DNA from: Bacillota bacterium | GTDB taxonomy: Bacteria > Bacillota > Clostridia > Lachnospirales > Lachnospiraceae | DNA: 64,000 bases | NCBI GenBank assembly: GCA_023402845.1 | Contig: JAEYFP010000011.1 | Location: forward strand, 15,334-79,333 | Reading direction: 5' to 3' | Shown here: in pieces, positions 44,674 through 53,608 of the stretch | Layout: every line of letters starts with the position of its first letter | Position numbering within the stretch: the stretch's first letter is position 1 | Notes under the pieces: model-generated | The model's input: the letters and a program-made list of their open reading frames with translations, nothing else | Database searches by the model: none | Told to the model about the DNA's origin: nothing | Translations under genes and position numbers: made by a program

Positions 44674-46110
44674 TTAAAGATTTTTGCGCAGCCCCTTCGG
44701 ATAGTGGTTTTTAAGAATGCCTCCGGTAAGCTTGCCCCAACCAAGACTATAGCCATCCACCGTAACGAGATACCAGCCCTTCTCTCCTTCCCTGCTTAAC
44801 GTCTGTCCGCTTAAATACCGGTATACTTCCTGATCCTTTGAAGAAAGCTCTGTCGTATAAACCGCTTCCTTCGGTTTCAATGACAACGCGAGCGCATGAG
44901 ACGGTTCAAATCGATTTTTTAACAGCGTTCCCAGGTGCAGTCCCGGACGAAGCACCTTAAGTTTATGAAGGGAAGGCAATCCCTCCGGTGCCAGATAAAG
45001 CTGATCGCCGAACTTATAAAAAGTACCGTTCATTCTTTTATTCAAATATTGTTTCTGAAACAGCAAATAATCCTGCATTTCCTGCTCCTTAATCCCTTTT
45101 TCAAAGCCGTACCTGCTATAGCCCTGAAAATCCTCTGGCACGCTTCCCGCTTTTTCAAGCACTGCAATAAAATGCCCTTCTCCCTCCAGACGATGCGGCC
45201 ACAGACGGAGTGTGTTTTTTAAGGAGTCGATGAGCATCTCTTGTGGTTCGATAAAGTCCAGCCCGCCATCCCGCCCGTCTCCTTGCCGCCTCTCCCGAAA
45301 AGCCCACGTGGGAACGCCGTCCGCCATCCCCTCCGCCTTCTTTACAGGAAGCACCCTGAACTCGGGGTGCCGTCTTAAAAAACAGCCGATACTGCCTTCA
45401 TTCTCTTCAGGCGCAAACGTACAGGTCGAATAGACAAGTCTGCCGCCCGGGCGCAGCATCTGTGCCGCGCAATCCAAAATTTCATCCTGCCTGTCCGCAC
45501 ACAGCCGAATATTTTCGATGCTCCATTCCGAAAATGCCTCCTCATTCTTGCGGAACATCCCTTCGCCCGAACAAGGCGCATCCACGAGAATCTTATGAAA
45601 ATAATCCGAAAATACCCCCGCGAGAGCCTGCGGCGTCTCATTTGTTACGAGCGCGCCCCGTACGCCAAACCGTTCGATGTTTTCAGATAAAATCTTCGCC
45701 CTTGCCGGATGAATCTCATTGCAGATCAGCAATCCTTCTCCCTGCATGGCTCCGGCGAGCTGCGTGCTCTTTCCGCCGGGCGCAGCGCACAGATCGAGCA
45801 CCCGTTCACCGGGTCTTGCCTCCAGATAACCCGCAGGTGCCATGGCACTCGGCTCCTGAATATAATAGACTCCAGCCTCATGATACGGATGCCTGCCGGG
45901 TTTAAGTCCCTCATCATAATAAAATCCGTTCTCTTCCCACGGAACCGGCCGAAGGAGCGCACAACCGCCGACAAGGAACTGCGCCCTGTCCGTTTTCAGC
46001 GGATTGAGGCGCAGCGCTTTATATTGCTTATTTTCATAGCTCTTTAGAAAGAATGCATATTCCTCTCCTAAAAGCTCCTTCATTCTGTCCTGAAACTGTT
46101 CCGGAAGCAT
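44674..46110 (-). CDS. rRNA (cytosine-C5-)-methyltransferase, RsmF-like
   Basis: A 478-residue NOL1/NOP2/Sun methyltransferase. The SAM site is VLDLCAAPGGKSTQLAGAM near residues 104-122; the two catalytic cysteines are in VDAPCSGEGMFRK and YSTCTFAPEENE. A C-terminal extension (about 300-478) matches the RsmF-type accessory and PUA-like domains (LHLGTLLKNRFEPSHALAL; YLSGQTL; YSLGWGKLTGGILKNHYPKGLR). GGAGAG precedes the ATG. It lies 15 bases after the PfkB-type kinase gene. Confidence 0.9.
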   Translation of the reverse strand: MLPEQFQDRMKELLGEEYAFFLKSYENKQYKALRLNPLKTDRAQFLVGGCALLRPVPWEENGFYYDEGLKPGRHPYHEAGVYYIQEPSAMAPAGYLEARPGERVLDLCAAPGGKSTQLAGAMQGEGLLICNEIHPARAKILSENIERFGVRGALVTNETPQALAGVFSDYFHKILVDAPCSGEGMFRKNEEAFSEWSIENIRLCADRQDEILDCAAQMLRPGGRLVYSTCTFAPEENEGSIGCFLRRHPEFRVLPVKKAEGMADGVPTWAFRERRQGDGRDGGLDFIEPQEMLIDSLKNTLRLWPHRLEGEGHFIAVLEKAGSVPEDFQGYSRYGFEKGIKEQEMQDYLLFQKQYLNKRMNGTFYKFGDQLYLAPEGLPSLHKLKVLRPGLHLGTLLKNRFEPSHALALSLKPKEAVYTTELSSKDQEVYRYLSGQTLSREGEKGWYLVTVDGYSLGWGKLTGGILKNHYPKGLRKNL

Positions 46111-46125
46111 CCTCAGCTCTCCTTT

Positions 46126-47049
46126 TTATTTTCTTTCATCCTCGCGCCAAATCAGTTTGTACCAGTGTTCCAGCCTGTCCTCGCTCAAAAACCCGTTAGA
46201 GGTTCCCATAAACCCAATCTTATAGGATGCAAAGAGCAAAGCATTTTTAACCGCACGCACAGCGTCCCCTGTGCTGATATAAAAATGCAGGAAACAGGAA
46301 AACAACGAATTGCCGGCTCCTACCGTATTTACGATTTCATTTGTCTTTACCGTATGGTAGTGCGCGATCAGATCATCCTTCCTCGAATAAATAATCAATC
46401 CCTTTGCGCCCTGCCCCAGAATGACGACCTGCGATCCATAGGTATCCGCCAGCTTCTTTACAAAATCATAGGAAGAATCAATGATATTATCATCCCCTAA
46501 GTATACGATATCCGCCAGGCGCAGCAGCTCTTCGTTATGCGGTTCTTTTTCCTCACAAAACCCCCGGAAATTTACCGCAAGCGTTTTCCCCGCCTCTTTC
46601 GCCGCCCGTGCAAGAGGAATACAGAAGTTCGCATTTGCCAGAATAACCGTGTCGGCATCGGTAATGCACTCCTGAAACAGCCGAAGATTATAGACGGCAT
46701 CATGGATGTCTTTGATATCCTCATAAATCTGCTGCTGCCGTTCCCGATCGTATAATACGACCGCTGTCGGTGTCTCCTCCAAAACCGGCTTTACATGCGA
46801 AATGTCAAGATGATAATTGGCATCACTGATACAGGTAAGCCTGCCCATATCGTTCTTCCCGATCATCGAAAGAAAGTCCACGTCATTTCCGAGTGCCTTG
46901 AGAGCAAGGCTCTCATTATATGCATCGCCGCCCATATTCGTAAAAATCGTATTCGGCTGACATACGAGCGGCATGTATTGGATTGGGATACGATCCACTT
47001 TTACAATGGTTTCTATCTGAACAATTCCCGCTACAACAAATTTTGCCAT
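46126..47049 (-). CDS. PfkB-family carbohydrate kinase with Asn at the usual catalytic Asp
   Basis: A 307-residue ribokinase-fold protein. The substrate-side motif is NMGGDAYNESLALKALG near residues 38-54. The C-terminal signature, normally DTxGAGDxF, reads NTVGAGNSLFSCFLHFY, so both the leading Asp and the catalytic-base Asp are Asn. The fold is intact (LAVNFRGF; VVILGQGAKGLIIYS). It may have reduced or altered activity, or use a different base. AGGAGG precedes the ATG and a TTGCGC/TATAAT promoter lies upstream. Confidence 0.85.
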   Translation of the reverse strand: MAKFVVAGIVQIETIVKVDRIPIQYMPLVCQPNTIFTNMGGDAYNESLALKALGNDVDFLSMIGKNDMGRLTCISDANYHLDISHVKPVLEETPTAVVLYDRERQQQIYEDIKDIHDAVYNLRLFQECITDADTVILANANFCIPLARAAKEAGKTLAVNFRGFCEEKEPHNEELLRLADIVYLGDDNIIDSSYDFVKKLADTYGSQVVILGQGAKGLIIYSRKDDLIAHYHTVKTNEIVNTVGAGNSLFSCFLHFYISTGDAVRAVKNALLFASYKIGFMGTSNGFLSEDRLEHWYKLIWREDERK

Positions 47050-47090
47050 GGATACCTCCTTTAATTAGATTCACCCGTTTCGTCAGCTTT

Positions 47091-47119
47091 ATTATAACTC
47101 ATTCAGTCAGAGGGCGCAA
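47091..47119 (-). promoter_or_regulatory. Promoter of the PfkB/RsmF pair
   Basis: TTGCGC (47114-47119), 17-base spacer and TATAAT (47091-47096) on the minus strand. Confidence 0.7.
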
Positions 47120-47136
47120 TGTGAGGGTGAAAAAAA

Positions 47137-47165
47137 TTGATAAATAAGGGAAAATGGTGTAGAAT
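47137..47165 (+). promoter_or_regulatory. Promoter of the DUF6062 gene
   Basis: TTGATA (47137-47142), 17-base spacer and TAGAAT (47160-47165), 33 bases before the start codon; divergent from the PfkB promoter. Confidence 0.7.
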
Positions 47166-47198
47166 GATACAAGATCTCAAACGGGAGGAATTGCTCTG

Positions 47199-47972
47199 AT
47201 GAAAGAAAAATTGTTTACAATTCCGCTGAATGATGCATTTCAGGCAAATGATGAATGCCCTTTCTGCTATATCGAACGAAAGCTTGAGCGGGACTCCATT
47301 GATTTCGTTCTGGGCTCCGGGGCTTCCTATATGGAAAGTGATATTCGGGAGGCAACGGACAAAGCGGGCTTCTGCCGGCATCATTTACAGATGATGTATG
47401 AATACGGCAATTCCCTTGGAAATGCATTGATACTCAAGACGCATATTGGCCGGCTTAATCGGGAACTGGATTCCCAAATCAAAAAGTTCAGCGCTGGACC
47501 GGCGCCGTCTCTTTTCCATTTCTTTCGCAGGAAAACCGAAAAGGAAAGCAGTTCCCGCAATTCCCTTTCCCGCTTTCTTGCGGAAAAGGAACAATCCTGT
47601 TATGTGTGTGACTACTACAATAAAACATATGAACGGTATATGGATACTTTCTTCTATTTATACAAAAATGAGCCTGCATTTACCGATACGGTCAAAAACA
47701 GTAAAGGGTTCTGCCTGCATCACTTGAAGGACATCATGAATGCGGCAGAAAGCAGACTGAGCCAAAAACAGCAGGAAACTTTCTTTCCGCTACTCTTTTC
47801 ACTCACACAGACTCATATGAAACGCATTGAGGAGGATATCTCCTGGTTTGCCGACAAGTTTGACTATCGCAATCAGAACGCCGACTGGAAAAATTCACGG
47901 GATGCAATTCCCCGCAGCATCCAAAAACTTGCAGGCGGGTATCCGTCGGACGAGCCTTATAAAAAGAAGTAA
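47199..47972 (+). CDS. DUF6062 family protein
   Basis: A 257-residue soluble protein matching the DUF6062 family of Clostridia; function unknown. Cysteine-histidine pairs recur: ANDECPFCYIERKLE near residues 18-32, KAGFCRHHLQMMYEYGNSLGNAL, CYVCDYYNKTYERYMDTFFYLY, and KGFCLHHLKDIM. The duplicated CxxC and FCxHHL arrangement suggests a metal- or cluster-binding repeat. Good ribosome binding site (GGGAGGA). Confidence 0.78.
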   Translation: MKEKLFTIPLNDAFQANDECPFCYIERKLERDSIDFVLGSGASYMESDIREATDKAGFCRHHLQMMYEYGNSLGNALILKTHIGRLNRELDSQIKKFSAGPAPSLFHFFRRKTEKESSSRNSLSRFLAEKEQSCYVCDYYNKTYERYMDTFFYLYKNEPAFTDTVKNSKGFCLHHLKDIMNAAESRLSQKQQETFFPLLFSLTQTHMKRIEEDISWFADKFDYRNQNADWKNSRDAIPRSIQKLAGGYPSDEPYKKK

Positions 47973-48004
47973 ATTCGAAAGAGATCTTCAGACGATGGGG
48001 TGTT

Positions 48005-48460
48005 TTACTTCTCCAAATATATAAAAGTCAGGTTATCTGAAATTTGTTTTTCTTTGAACCGGGAGTAACCCAGCCGTTCATACAGCTGCAAATTTCTCTC
48101 GCTCTTGCTGCTTGTAAACAACTCGTATCGTGTCTGCGGGTAAAGTCTTTCGATTTCGTTCAGCAGCTGTGTACCGATACCCCTGCCCTGCATGTTTGGA
48201 TGCACGATCAACTTTCCAATATACAGCGTGCCGGAATTTTTATATCCGCGCACGGAGCCAATCACCATTCCGGCTTCATTGACGGCTTTTAAGATGACAC
48301 CCTTTTTATGCTCCTCTTCAATCTCCTGAAGAGTTTGACGCAGCGGCGGAATAGAGAAATCACCAAGCATTCTTGCTTCACTTTGATATGCCATATACTG
48401 AAGTTTCAGGATTTTTGGCAAATCCGCCTGCTCTGTTCTGATGATTTTATATGGTTTCAC
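48005..48460 (-). CDS. GNAT-family N-acetyltransferase
   Basis: A 151-residue GNAT protein. The acetyl-CoA site reads IGKLIVHPNMQGRGIGTQLLNEIE near residues 80-103, followed by TSSKSERNLQLYERLGYSRF. The substrate is unknown. The start is a GTG at 48460 supported by AAAGGAG. It has its own promoter (TTGATT/TATAAT), divergent from the downstream ATPase gene. Confidence 0.9.
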   Translation of the reverse strand: MKPYKIIRTEQADLPKILKLQYMAYQSEARMLGDFSIPPLRQTLQEIEEEHKKGVILKAVNEAGMVIGSVRGYKNSGTLYIGKLIVHPNMQGRGIGTQLLNEIERLYPQTRYELFTSSKSERNLQLYERLGYSRFKEKQISDNLTFIYLEK

Positions 48461-48501
48461 CGTTCTGCTCCTTTCATTTATTAAATAATGATATATATCA
48501 C

Positions 48502-48540
48502 TTGATATATTATAAATGTTCTATATTATAAAATCAAGTG
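48502..48540. promoter_or_regulatory. Overlapping divergent promoters with a flanking inverted repeat
   Basis: Minus strand: TTGATT (48532-48537), 17 bases, TATAAT (48509-48514), serving the GNAT gene. Plus strand: TTGATA (48502-48507), 16 bases, TATTAT (48524-48529), possibly serving the ABC-class ATPase gene. CACTTGAT/ATCAAGTG (48499-48506, 48533-48540) bracket both, so one protein could control both. Confidence 0.6.
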
Positions 48541-48636
48541 GGCAGCACCATATCTATTACCGCTCACTCAGTTCCGAGCAACACATAAACCGTAATCCGT
48601 ACTATCCCAAAAATAACATAAAGGAGTATTGTCACG

Positions 48637-50439
48637 ATGAAAACACCTGCTGATCTGCAGCATTTATTAAAATCCATTGATCATAGAAGCTATCCCGCTT
48701 ATAAAGAAACCAAAGGTACTTACCAGTTTCCCGAATACATTCTCTCCATTGATCATGTACAGGGAGATCCTTTTGCCGCCCCTTCTAAAATCAGTATCAG
48801 AATGAATGGCAGCCTGGCAGGATTTCCAAGAGCATGCTATGAATTGCCGGAGCGACGTATCGCCGTACAGGATTATATTTTGCGCCGGTTTGGCAGCTTC
48901 ATTCAAAAATATAACTTTAAGGCAAACGGCAGCGGAAAGAGCGGTCTGTTATCTGTCAGTCACTGCGGACAGGAGGTTCTGGAACGAACCGCCGTCTCTC
49001 TTTCTTCGGAAGACGGCAGTCTGATTGTCCGTTTGGAGACAGGATTTCCCGCACACGGCAGGACTATTTGTTCGGGGGAACTTGAAAAAATAATATTTGA
49101 TTTTCTTCCAAACTGTGTCCGGTCCGCCCTATTGTATAAAAATCTGGATGCAGACGAGGTGCAGAGGATTCTTTTTCTGGCGGATGACCGTATCTTTATC
49201 CGAAAAAAGCTTCCGGAGCTTGATCTGGTTGCTTTCGTGGCCAACGGTTCCATCCTGCCGAGGCAGTCCGGTATTTCCGATCGGCCTATGAAGGAAGCAG
49301 TCCCATTCTCCTCTCCCGAATCCATGGAGGTAACACTTGATCTTCCTCATCGGGGCAGGCTTTCAGGCATGGGAATCCGCAACGGAATCACGCTTATTGT
49401 AGGCGGCGGCTATCATGGTAAATCCACTCTGCTGAGTGCCCTCGAGCTTGGTGTTTATGATCATATTGCCGGGGACGGCAGAGAATTTGTCATTACCGAT
49501 GCAGATGCGGTAAAAATCCGTGCGGAGGATGGACGAAGCATTTGTAATACCGATATTTCCCTTTTTATTAACCACCTTCCCAACGGAAAAAACACCGTCC
49601 ATTTTTCCACCGAAGATGCCAGCGGCTCTACTTCTCAGGCCGCCAATGTCATTGAAGCACTGGAAAGCGGTGCATCGGCTCTTTTGATTGACGAAGATAC
49701 CTCTGCCACAAACTTTATGGTAAGGGATGCCTTGATGCAAAAAGTTGTATTAAAGGACAAGGAACCGATCACCCCTTTTATCGACCGGATCCACTCCTTT
49801 TATGAGGAACTCGGCGTGTCTACCATACTTGTGGCGGGAAGCTCCGGCGCCTTTTTCTTTGCCGCCGATTTTATTATCCAGATGGACAGTTATCTTCCAA
49901 AGGACATTACCAATACCGCAAAAGAAGAAGCTTTCAAAAACGCCGGCTTTTACAGAGAAAGCTTCTCAGAAAGCAATTCTCAGGATACACTTCATCTCCC
50001 TGACTTTGCTGCAAGAAAGCCTTTTTATCCGGGTTCCGCTGCCGGCGCTCCTCAAAATGAAAGTGCTCACGGACGCGGTCCAAGAGGCCCAAGAGGCGGC
50101 CATGATCTGCCCGAGCGCACCAAGGTGAAATCCATGGGGCAGGATGCTGTCAGTCTGAACAAAGAAACGATTCAGCTTCACTATGTCGAACAGCTTGTAG
50201 ACCCCGAGCAGACTGCCGCTCTCGGTTATTTGCTGGCATTTGCTCAAAAGAGACTGTTTCATGGAAATTCAAGCATGCAGGAGGTTGTTGACGCCCTGTT
50301 AAAACTATTAAAAACAAAAGGGCTTTCTGCGGTGGCGGAAGACGGCCATCTCCCATCCGGGCTTGCCATGCCAAGAAAACATGAGATATTTTCCTGCTTT
50401 AACAGATGCCGGAATTTAAAGAGCAAAGCTGTTAACTAA
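48637..50439 (+). CDS. ABC-class ATPase (PF09818/COG3044 family)
   Basis: A 600-residue protein of the 'predicted ATPase of the ABC class' family; function unknown. An N-terminal domain (1-245) precedes a P-loop GGGYHGKSTLLSALELGVYDHIAGDGRE near residues 253-280. Next come SGSTSQAANVIEALESGASALLIDEDTSATNFMVRD (signature-like and Walker B) and VSTILVAGSSGAFFFAADFIIQMDSY. A glycine/proline-rich linker (HGRGPRGPRGG) near 482-492 precedes a C-terminal domain. There is no partner permease. A GGAG-type site precedes the ATG. Confidence 0.85.
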   Translation: MKTPADLQHLLKSIDHRSYPAYKETKGTYQFPEYILSIDHVQGDPFAAPSKISIRMNGSLAGFPRACYELPERRIAVQDYILRRFGSFIQKYNFKANGSGKSGLLSVSHCGQEVLERTAVSLSSEDGSLIVRLETGFPAHGRTICSGELEKIIFDFLPNCVRSALLYKNLDADEVQRILFLADDRIFIRKKLPELDLVAFVANGSILPRQSGISDRPMKEAVPFSSPESMEVTLDLPHRGRLSGMGIRNGITLIVGGGYHGKSTLLSALELGVYDHIAGDGREFVITDADAVKIRAEDGRSICNTDISLFINHLPNGKNTVHFSTEDASGSTSQAANVIEALESGASALLIDEDTSATNFMVRDALMQKVVLKDKEPITPFIDRIHSFYEELGVSTILVAGSSGAFFFAADFIIQMDSYLPKDITNTAKEEAFKNAGFYRESFSESNSQDTLHLPDFAARKPFYPGSAAGAPQNESAHGRGPRGPRGGHDLPERTKVKSMGQDAVSLNKETIQLHYVEQLVDPEQTAALGYLLAFAQKRLFHGNSSMQEVVDALLKLLKTKGLSAVAEDGHLPSGLAMPRKHEIFSCFNRCRNLKSKAVN

Positions 50440-52858
50440 TCCCGAATGAGCTGATTGTCTCCGGTATTCCCTTTGTTCTGATTTTCTTCATCGGACCCGT
50501 CACCGAAAACAGCACTACAGTCAAAATCAGAATAAAAATAATGATCATCTGCGCCACCGGTAATTTCCAGGTCATATGGGCACCGGAAAGCAATCCCGCA
50601 ATCAGAAATTTCTGCAGAAGCACCCCGGTAATCTCCCCTGCCACGCAGCCGGCAATTCCATAGGCTCCCGCCTCCGAAATAATCATTTTGTAAACCTGGC
50701 TGCCTGACATTCCGATTGCCCTCATTACGCCAATATAGCTGATTCGGGCGGACACACTAGTCTGCATCGTATTAATAATATTCAGAATACTGATCAGTGC
50801 TATCACAAGAACAAAACCATATATAAAAACGGCCATTGTGAGAAAAGCTTGTGCCGCCTCGGCATTTTTCTGGCGCAGATCGGAAAACGTGATGTTTGTC
50901 CCCGCCATCTCTTTGATTATGTTAACCGTCTCCTTTTGATTTTGGCTTTTTAACTGAATATCAATCACATCAAATCCCGAATCACCCGTCATCTCCGTAT
51001 AGAGCGTTTCAGTTGTAATAAATGTCGTCAGATTCAAACTGCTGTCGGAAAACGGAACACTGCGCAGAATTGCCATGACCGTATATTCCCTTGGTCCTAA
51101 GACGGTCTGAACAGTTACCGTGTCACCCAGCTGAAGGTCTGCCGTTTCCATAGATATACTATTTCTTGCATTGAGCACCACAGCAATTATTCCGTTATTT
51201 TCATTTAACTTTTTCTCTGAGAGCGTTCCTTTAACCAGATCGGTTTTCGCCCATTTCAACTGATTGGCATCATAGGATATGAGCCATGATTTCTCGGGAT
51301 TCACAAGCATTCCATTCTCGTCCTTTGAAATATTTTCAACTGTCTGCCGGTAGAGTTCGGTAAGTCTGGATTCATCAAACGATGCATCCACATGGGTAAA
51401 CATTCTTCCGTATACCCGCTCCACACCATTTAAGGAGGAGAGTCCGGCATACAAGTCCTGATCCAGTCCCTCTTCCGACAAAATGGACAGATCCGGCGTA
51501 TAAGGCTTCAGAATCTTCATGCTGGAATACATGAAGCCAATCAATACCTGAAAACCGAGGAATAACGTGACACTGATGGCAATCGATGCGGACATCAGCA
51601 GGAAGGTTTTCTTTCCGGAAACCGCGTTTCTGATTCCCAGCAAAATCTCCGTGTGAAGAATTCCCTGCATTCTTCCTTTCCTTTGTTTTCTCACAGGTCT
51701 GCCTTCGCTTCCCGATACGGCATTGACCGGAGATACCCGGGATGCCCTTCTGGCAGGGCTTATAGAAGCAAGGGAAACCGTCAGGATTCCGATCAGAATT
51801 CCTGCCAAAATTCCAATCAGGCTCACACTGAAAAGCGGAATATCCGCAAAAAAGCTGCTGTTATAAAACTTCAGAATCGCAGAGCAGGTAAACGAGAATA
51901 ACATACCGGTCAGAATACCGGCAGGAATCGCCCTTAAAGCAATATAACGCCCCTCCCTTTTCACCAGTCTTACAATCTGCTTTTTCGAAGCGCCTATGCA
52001 GCGGAGCAGGCCAAACTGCCTGATTCTGTCCATAACCGATATATGGAAGGTGTTATAGATCATCGTAACCCCGGCAACCAATACGAGGGCAAAAAGAATG
52101 ACTCCGGTCCCATACAGTCCCAGAACCGTACTGTTTATACTCTGTCCCGACATTGCCAGCAGACGCTCATTATAGGAAACACTGTCTTTCCCGATCTGCA
52201 GCGTACCGAGCATATTTTGCACGGCTTTATGAATATTTACGGATTCCTTGAAGCGCACTAACACCTGCATCTTAGAATCAGGGGATAGCGATTTTTCTCC
52301 TTCAATCGGGATAAACAAGCCGATGATTCCCTCCGCCTGTGTATTTGACAGATTCTCACAGATTCCAACAATCCGAAACTGCCTTGTCCTATCCTTCAGA
52401 GAAACATTGATCCTATCACCCAATTTCAATCCATAGCTTTCCGCTGCCCACTGTTCAATGACAACTTCCTCTTTCTCTTTCGGATAAACGCCTTCTGAAA
52501 TACTGTAACCGTTATACCTTCCCGAAAAAATACCGGAAATCGCTTCATCCCCGGTAATGACAGCCGCAGAAGAGCTGTTAAGCTTGGCATCGTCCAGCTG
52601 CAAATAAGGGACGGCCTGTTCGACATCAATGCGCCCTGCGGCCATATCCGCCTGCTCCTGCGTCATATCATTGAGGATTATATGATAATTTCCGTAATCA
52701 CTGATAATCTGCTGCTTCTCAAATTTCCAGAAAATATCCATCATAGAAAAAATAGTTGTCACGAGGGCAACCGCAATCATAACACTGATGATCGTAAGCC
52801 GTGTATTCTTTTTATGAGCTTCAAGATATTTGGGAGTAATCGCAAGGTAACTGTTCAT
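50432..52858 (-). CDS. FtsX-type ABC transporter permease
   Basis: An 808-residue MacB/FtsX-family permease. One membrane helix near 20-40 is followed by a large outer domain (about 45-230), then three helices (GTGVILFALVLVAGVTMIYN; the segment before SVSLIGILAGILIGILTVSLASISPARRASRVSP), a second helix/outer-domain/helix set, and a final trio ending about 795. Two FtsX cores are present, as in LolC/E-like and bacitracin-type exporters. It overlaps the ATPase gene by 4 bases; the end overlaps the convergent ABC-class ATPase gene by 8 bases. Confidence 0.9.
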   Translation of the reverse strand: MNSYLAITPKYLEAHKKNTRLTIISVMIAVALVTTIFSMMDIFWKFEKQQIISDYGNYHIILNDMTQEQADMAAGRIDVEQAVPYLQLDDAKLNSSSAAVITGDEAISGIFSGRYNGYSISEGVYPKEKEEVVIEQWAAESYGLKLGDRINVSLKDRTRQFRIVGICENLSNTQAEGIIGLFIPIEGEKSLSPDSKMQVLVRFKESVNIHKAVQNMLGTLQIGKDSVSYNERLLAMSGQSINSTVLGLYGTGVILFALVLVAGVTMIYNTFHISVMDRIRQFGLLRCIGASKKQIVRLVKREGRYIALRAIPAGILTGMLFSFTCSAILKFYNSSFFADIPLFSVSLIGILAGILIGILTVSLASISPARRASRVSPVNAVSGSEGRPVRKQRKGRMQGILHTEILLGIRNAVSGKKTFLLMSASIAISVTLFLGFQVLIGFMYSSMKILKPYTPDLSILSEEGLDQDLYAGLSSLNGVERVYGRMFTHVDASFDESRLTELYRQTVENISKDENGMLVNPEKSWLISYDANQLKWAKTDLVKGTLSEKKLNENNGIIAVVLNARNSISMETADLQLGDTVTVQTVLGPREYTVMAILRSVPFSDSSLNLTTFITTETLYTEMTGDSGFDVIDIQLKSQNQKETVNIIKEMAGTNITFSDLRQKNAEAAQAFLTMAVFIYGFVLVIALISILNIINTMQTSVSARISYIGVMRAIGMSGSQVYKMIISEAGAYGIAGCVAGEITGVLLQKFLIAGLLSGAHMTWKLPVAQMIIIFILILTVVLFSVTGPMKKIRTKGIPETISSFGIS

Positions 52859-53538
52859 TCCGCATTCCCCCCAAGCTCTGAAACGATTCCGTCCTCAACC
52901 TGAAACACCCGATCGGCATAAGAAGCATAATCCCGGTTGTGTGTGATCATCACCAGCGTCTGGCGATACCGTTCAACCGACAATCGGAGCAGCTTGATCA
53001 CATCCCTGCTGTTTTTGCTGTCAAGATTCCCGGTCGGTTCGTCGGCAAGAATGATGGCCGGTTTGGCCGCAAGTGCCCTTCCGATAGCCACACGCTGCTG
53101 CTGTCCTCCCGACAGCTGTGCCGGCAGATGATGCCTTCGTTCTCTGAGACCGAGAATGTCAGTCAGTTCATCAATATATTCCTGATCGGGTCTTCTGTAA
53201 TCCAGCAGAATCGGCAGCACCATGTTTTCCTCAACATTTAGCTCAGGAACAAGATTATAGGCCTGAAATACAAAACCGATATTTCTTCTACGGAAGACAG
53301 ACAGTTCTTCCTCCTTCATTGCGTAAATATCCCTGCCATCAACAAAAACCTTTCCGCATGTCGGATAGTCGAGTGCTCCCAGCATGTGAAGCAGTGTACT
53401 TTTTCCGGAGCCGGACGGACCGATGACAACGGAAAATTCCCCCTTTTCAACAGCAAAGGAGGCATTTTTCAACGCTTCCACCTTTGTATCTCCCGCTCCA
53501 TACGTTTTGCATAAATCATTTACAGTCAATATATTCAA
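52855..53538 (-). CDS. ABC transporter ATPase, LolD/MacB type
   Basis: A 227-residue ATPase: Walker A GPSGSGKSTLLHMLGALD near residues 40-57, Q-loop, FVFQAYNLVPELNVEENMVLP, signature LSGGQQQRVAIGRALA and Walker B IILADEPTGNLDSKNS. This exact pattern is typical for ATPases that pair with FtsX-type permeases, as here. It follows the two-component genes by 70 bases on the same strand and is likely in their regulon. Confidence 0.95.
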   Translation of the reverse strand: MNILTVNDLCKTYGAGDTKVEALKNASFAVEKGEFSVVIGPSGSGKSTLLHMLGALDYPTCGKVFVDGRDIYAMKEEELSVFRRRNIGFVFQAYNLVPELNVEENMVLPILLDYRRPDQEYIDELTDILGLRERRHHLPAQLSGGQQQRVAIGRALAAKPAIILADEPTGNLDSKNSRDVIKLLRLSVERYRQTLVMITHNRDYASYADRVFQVEDGIVSELGGNAE

Positions 53539-53608
53539 TTATCACACCCCGCTTTTTCTTGATGTGAAAATCATAGCATATCACACTTACTTTCCGGTGA
53601 ATTTAGTC

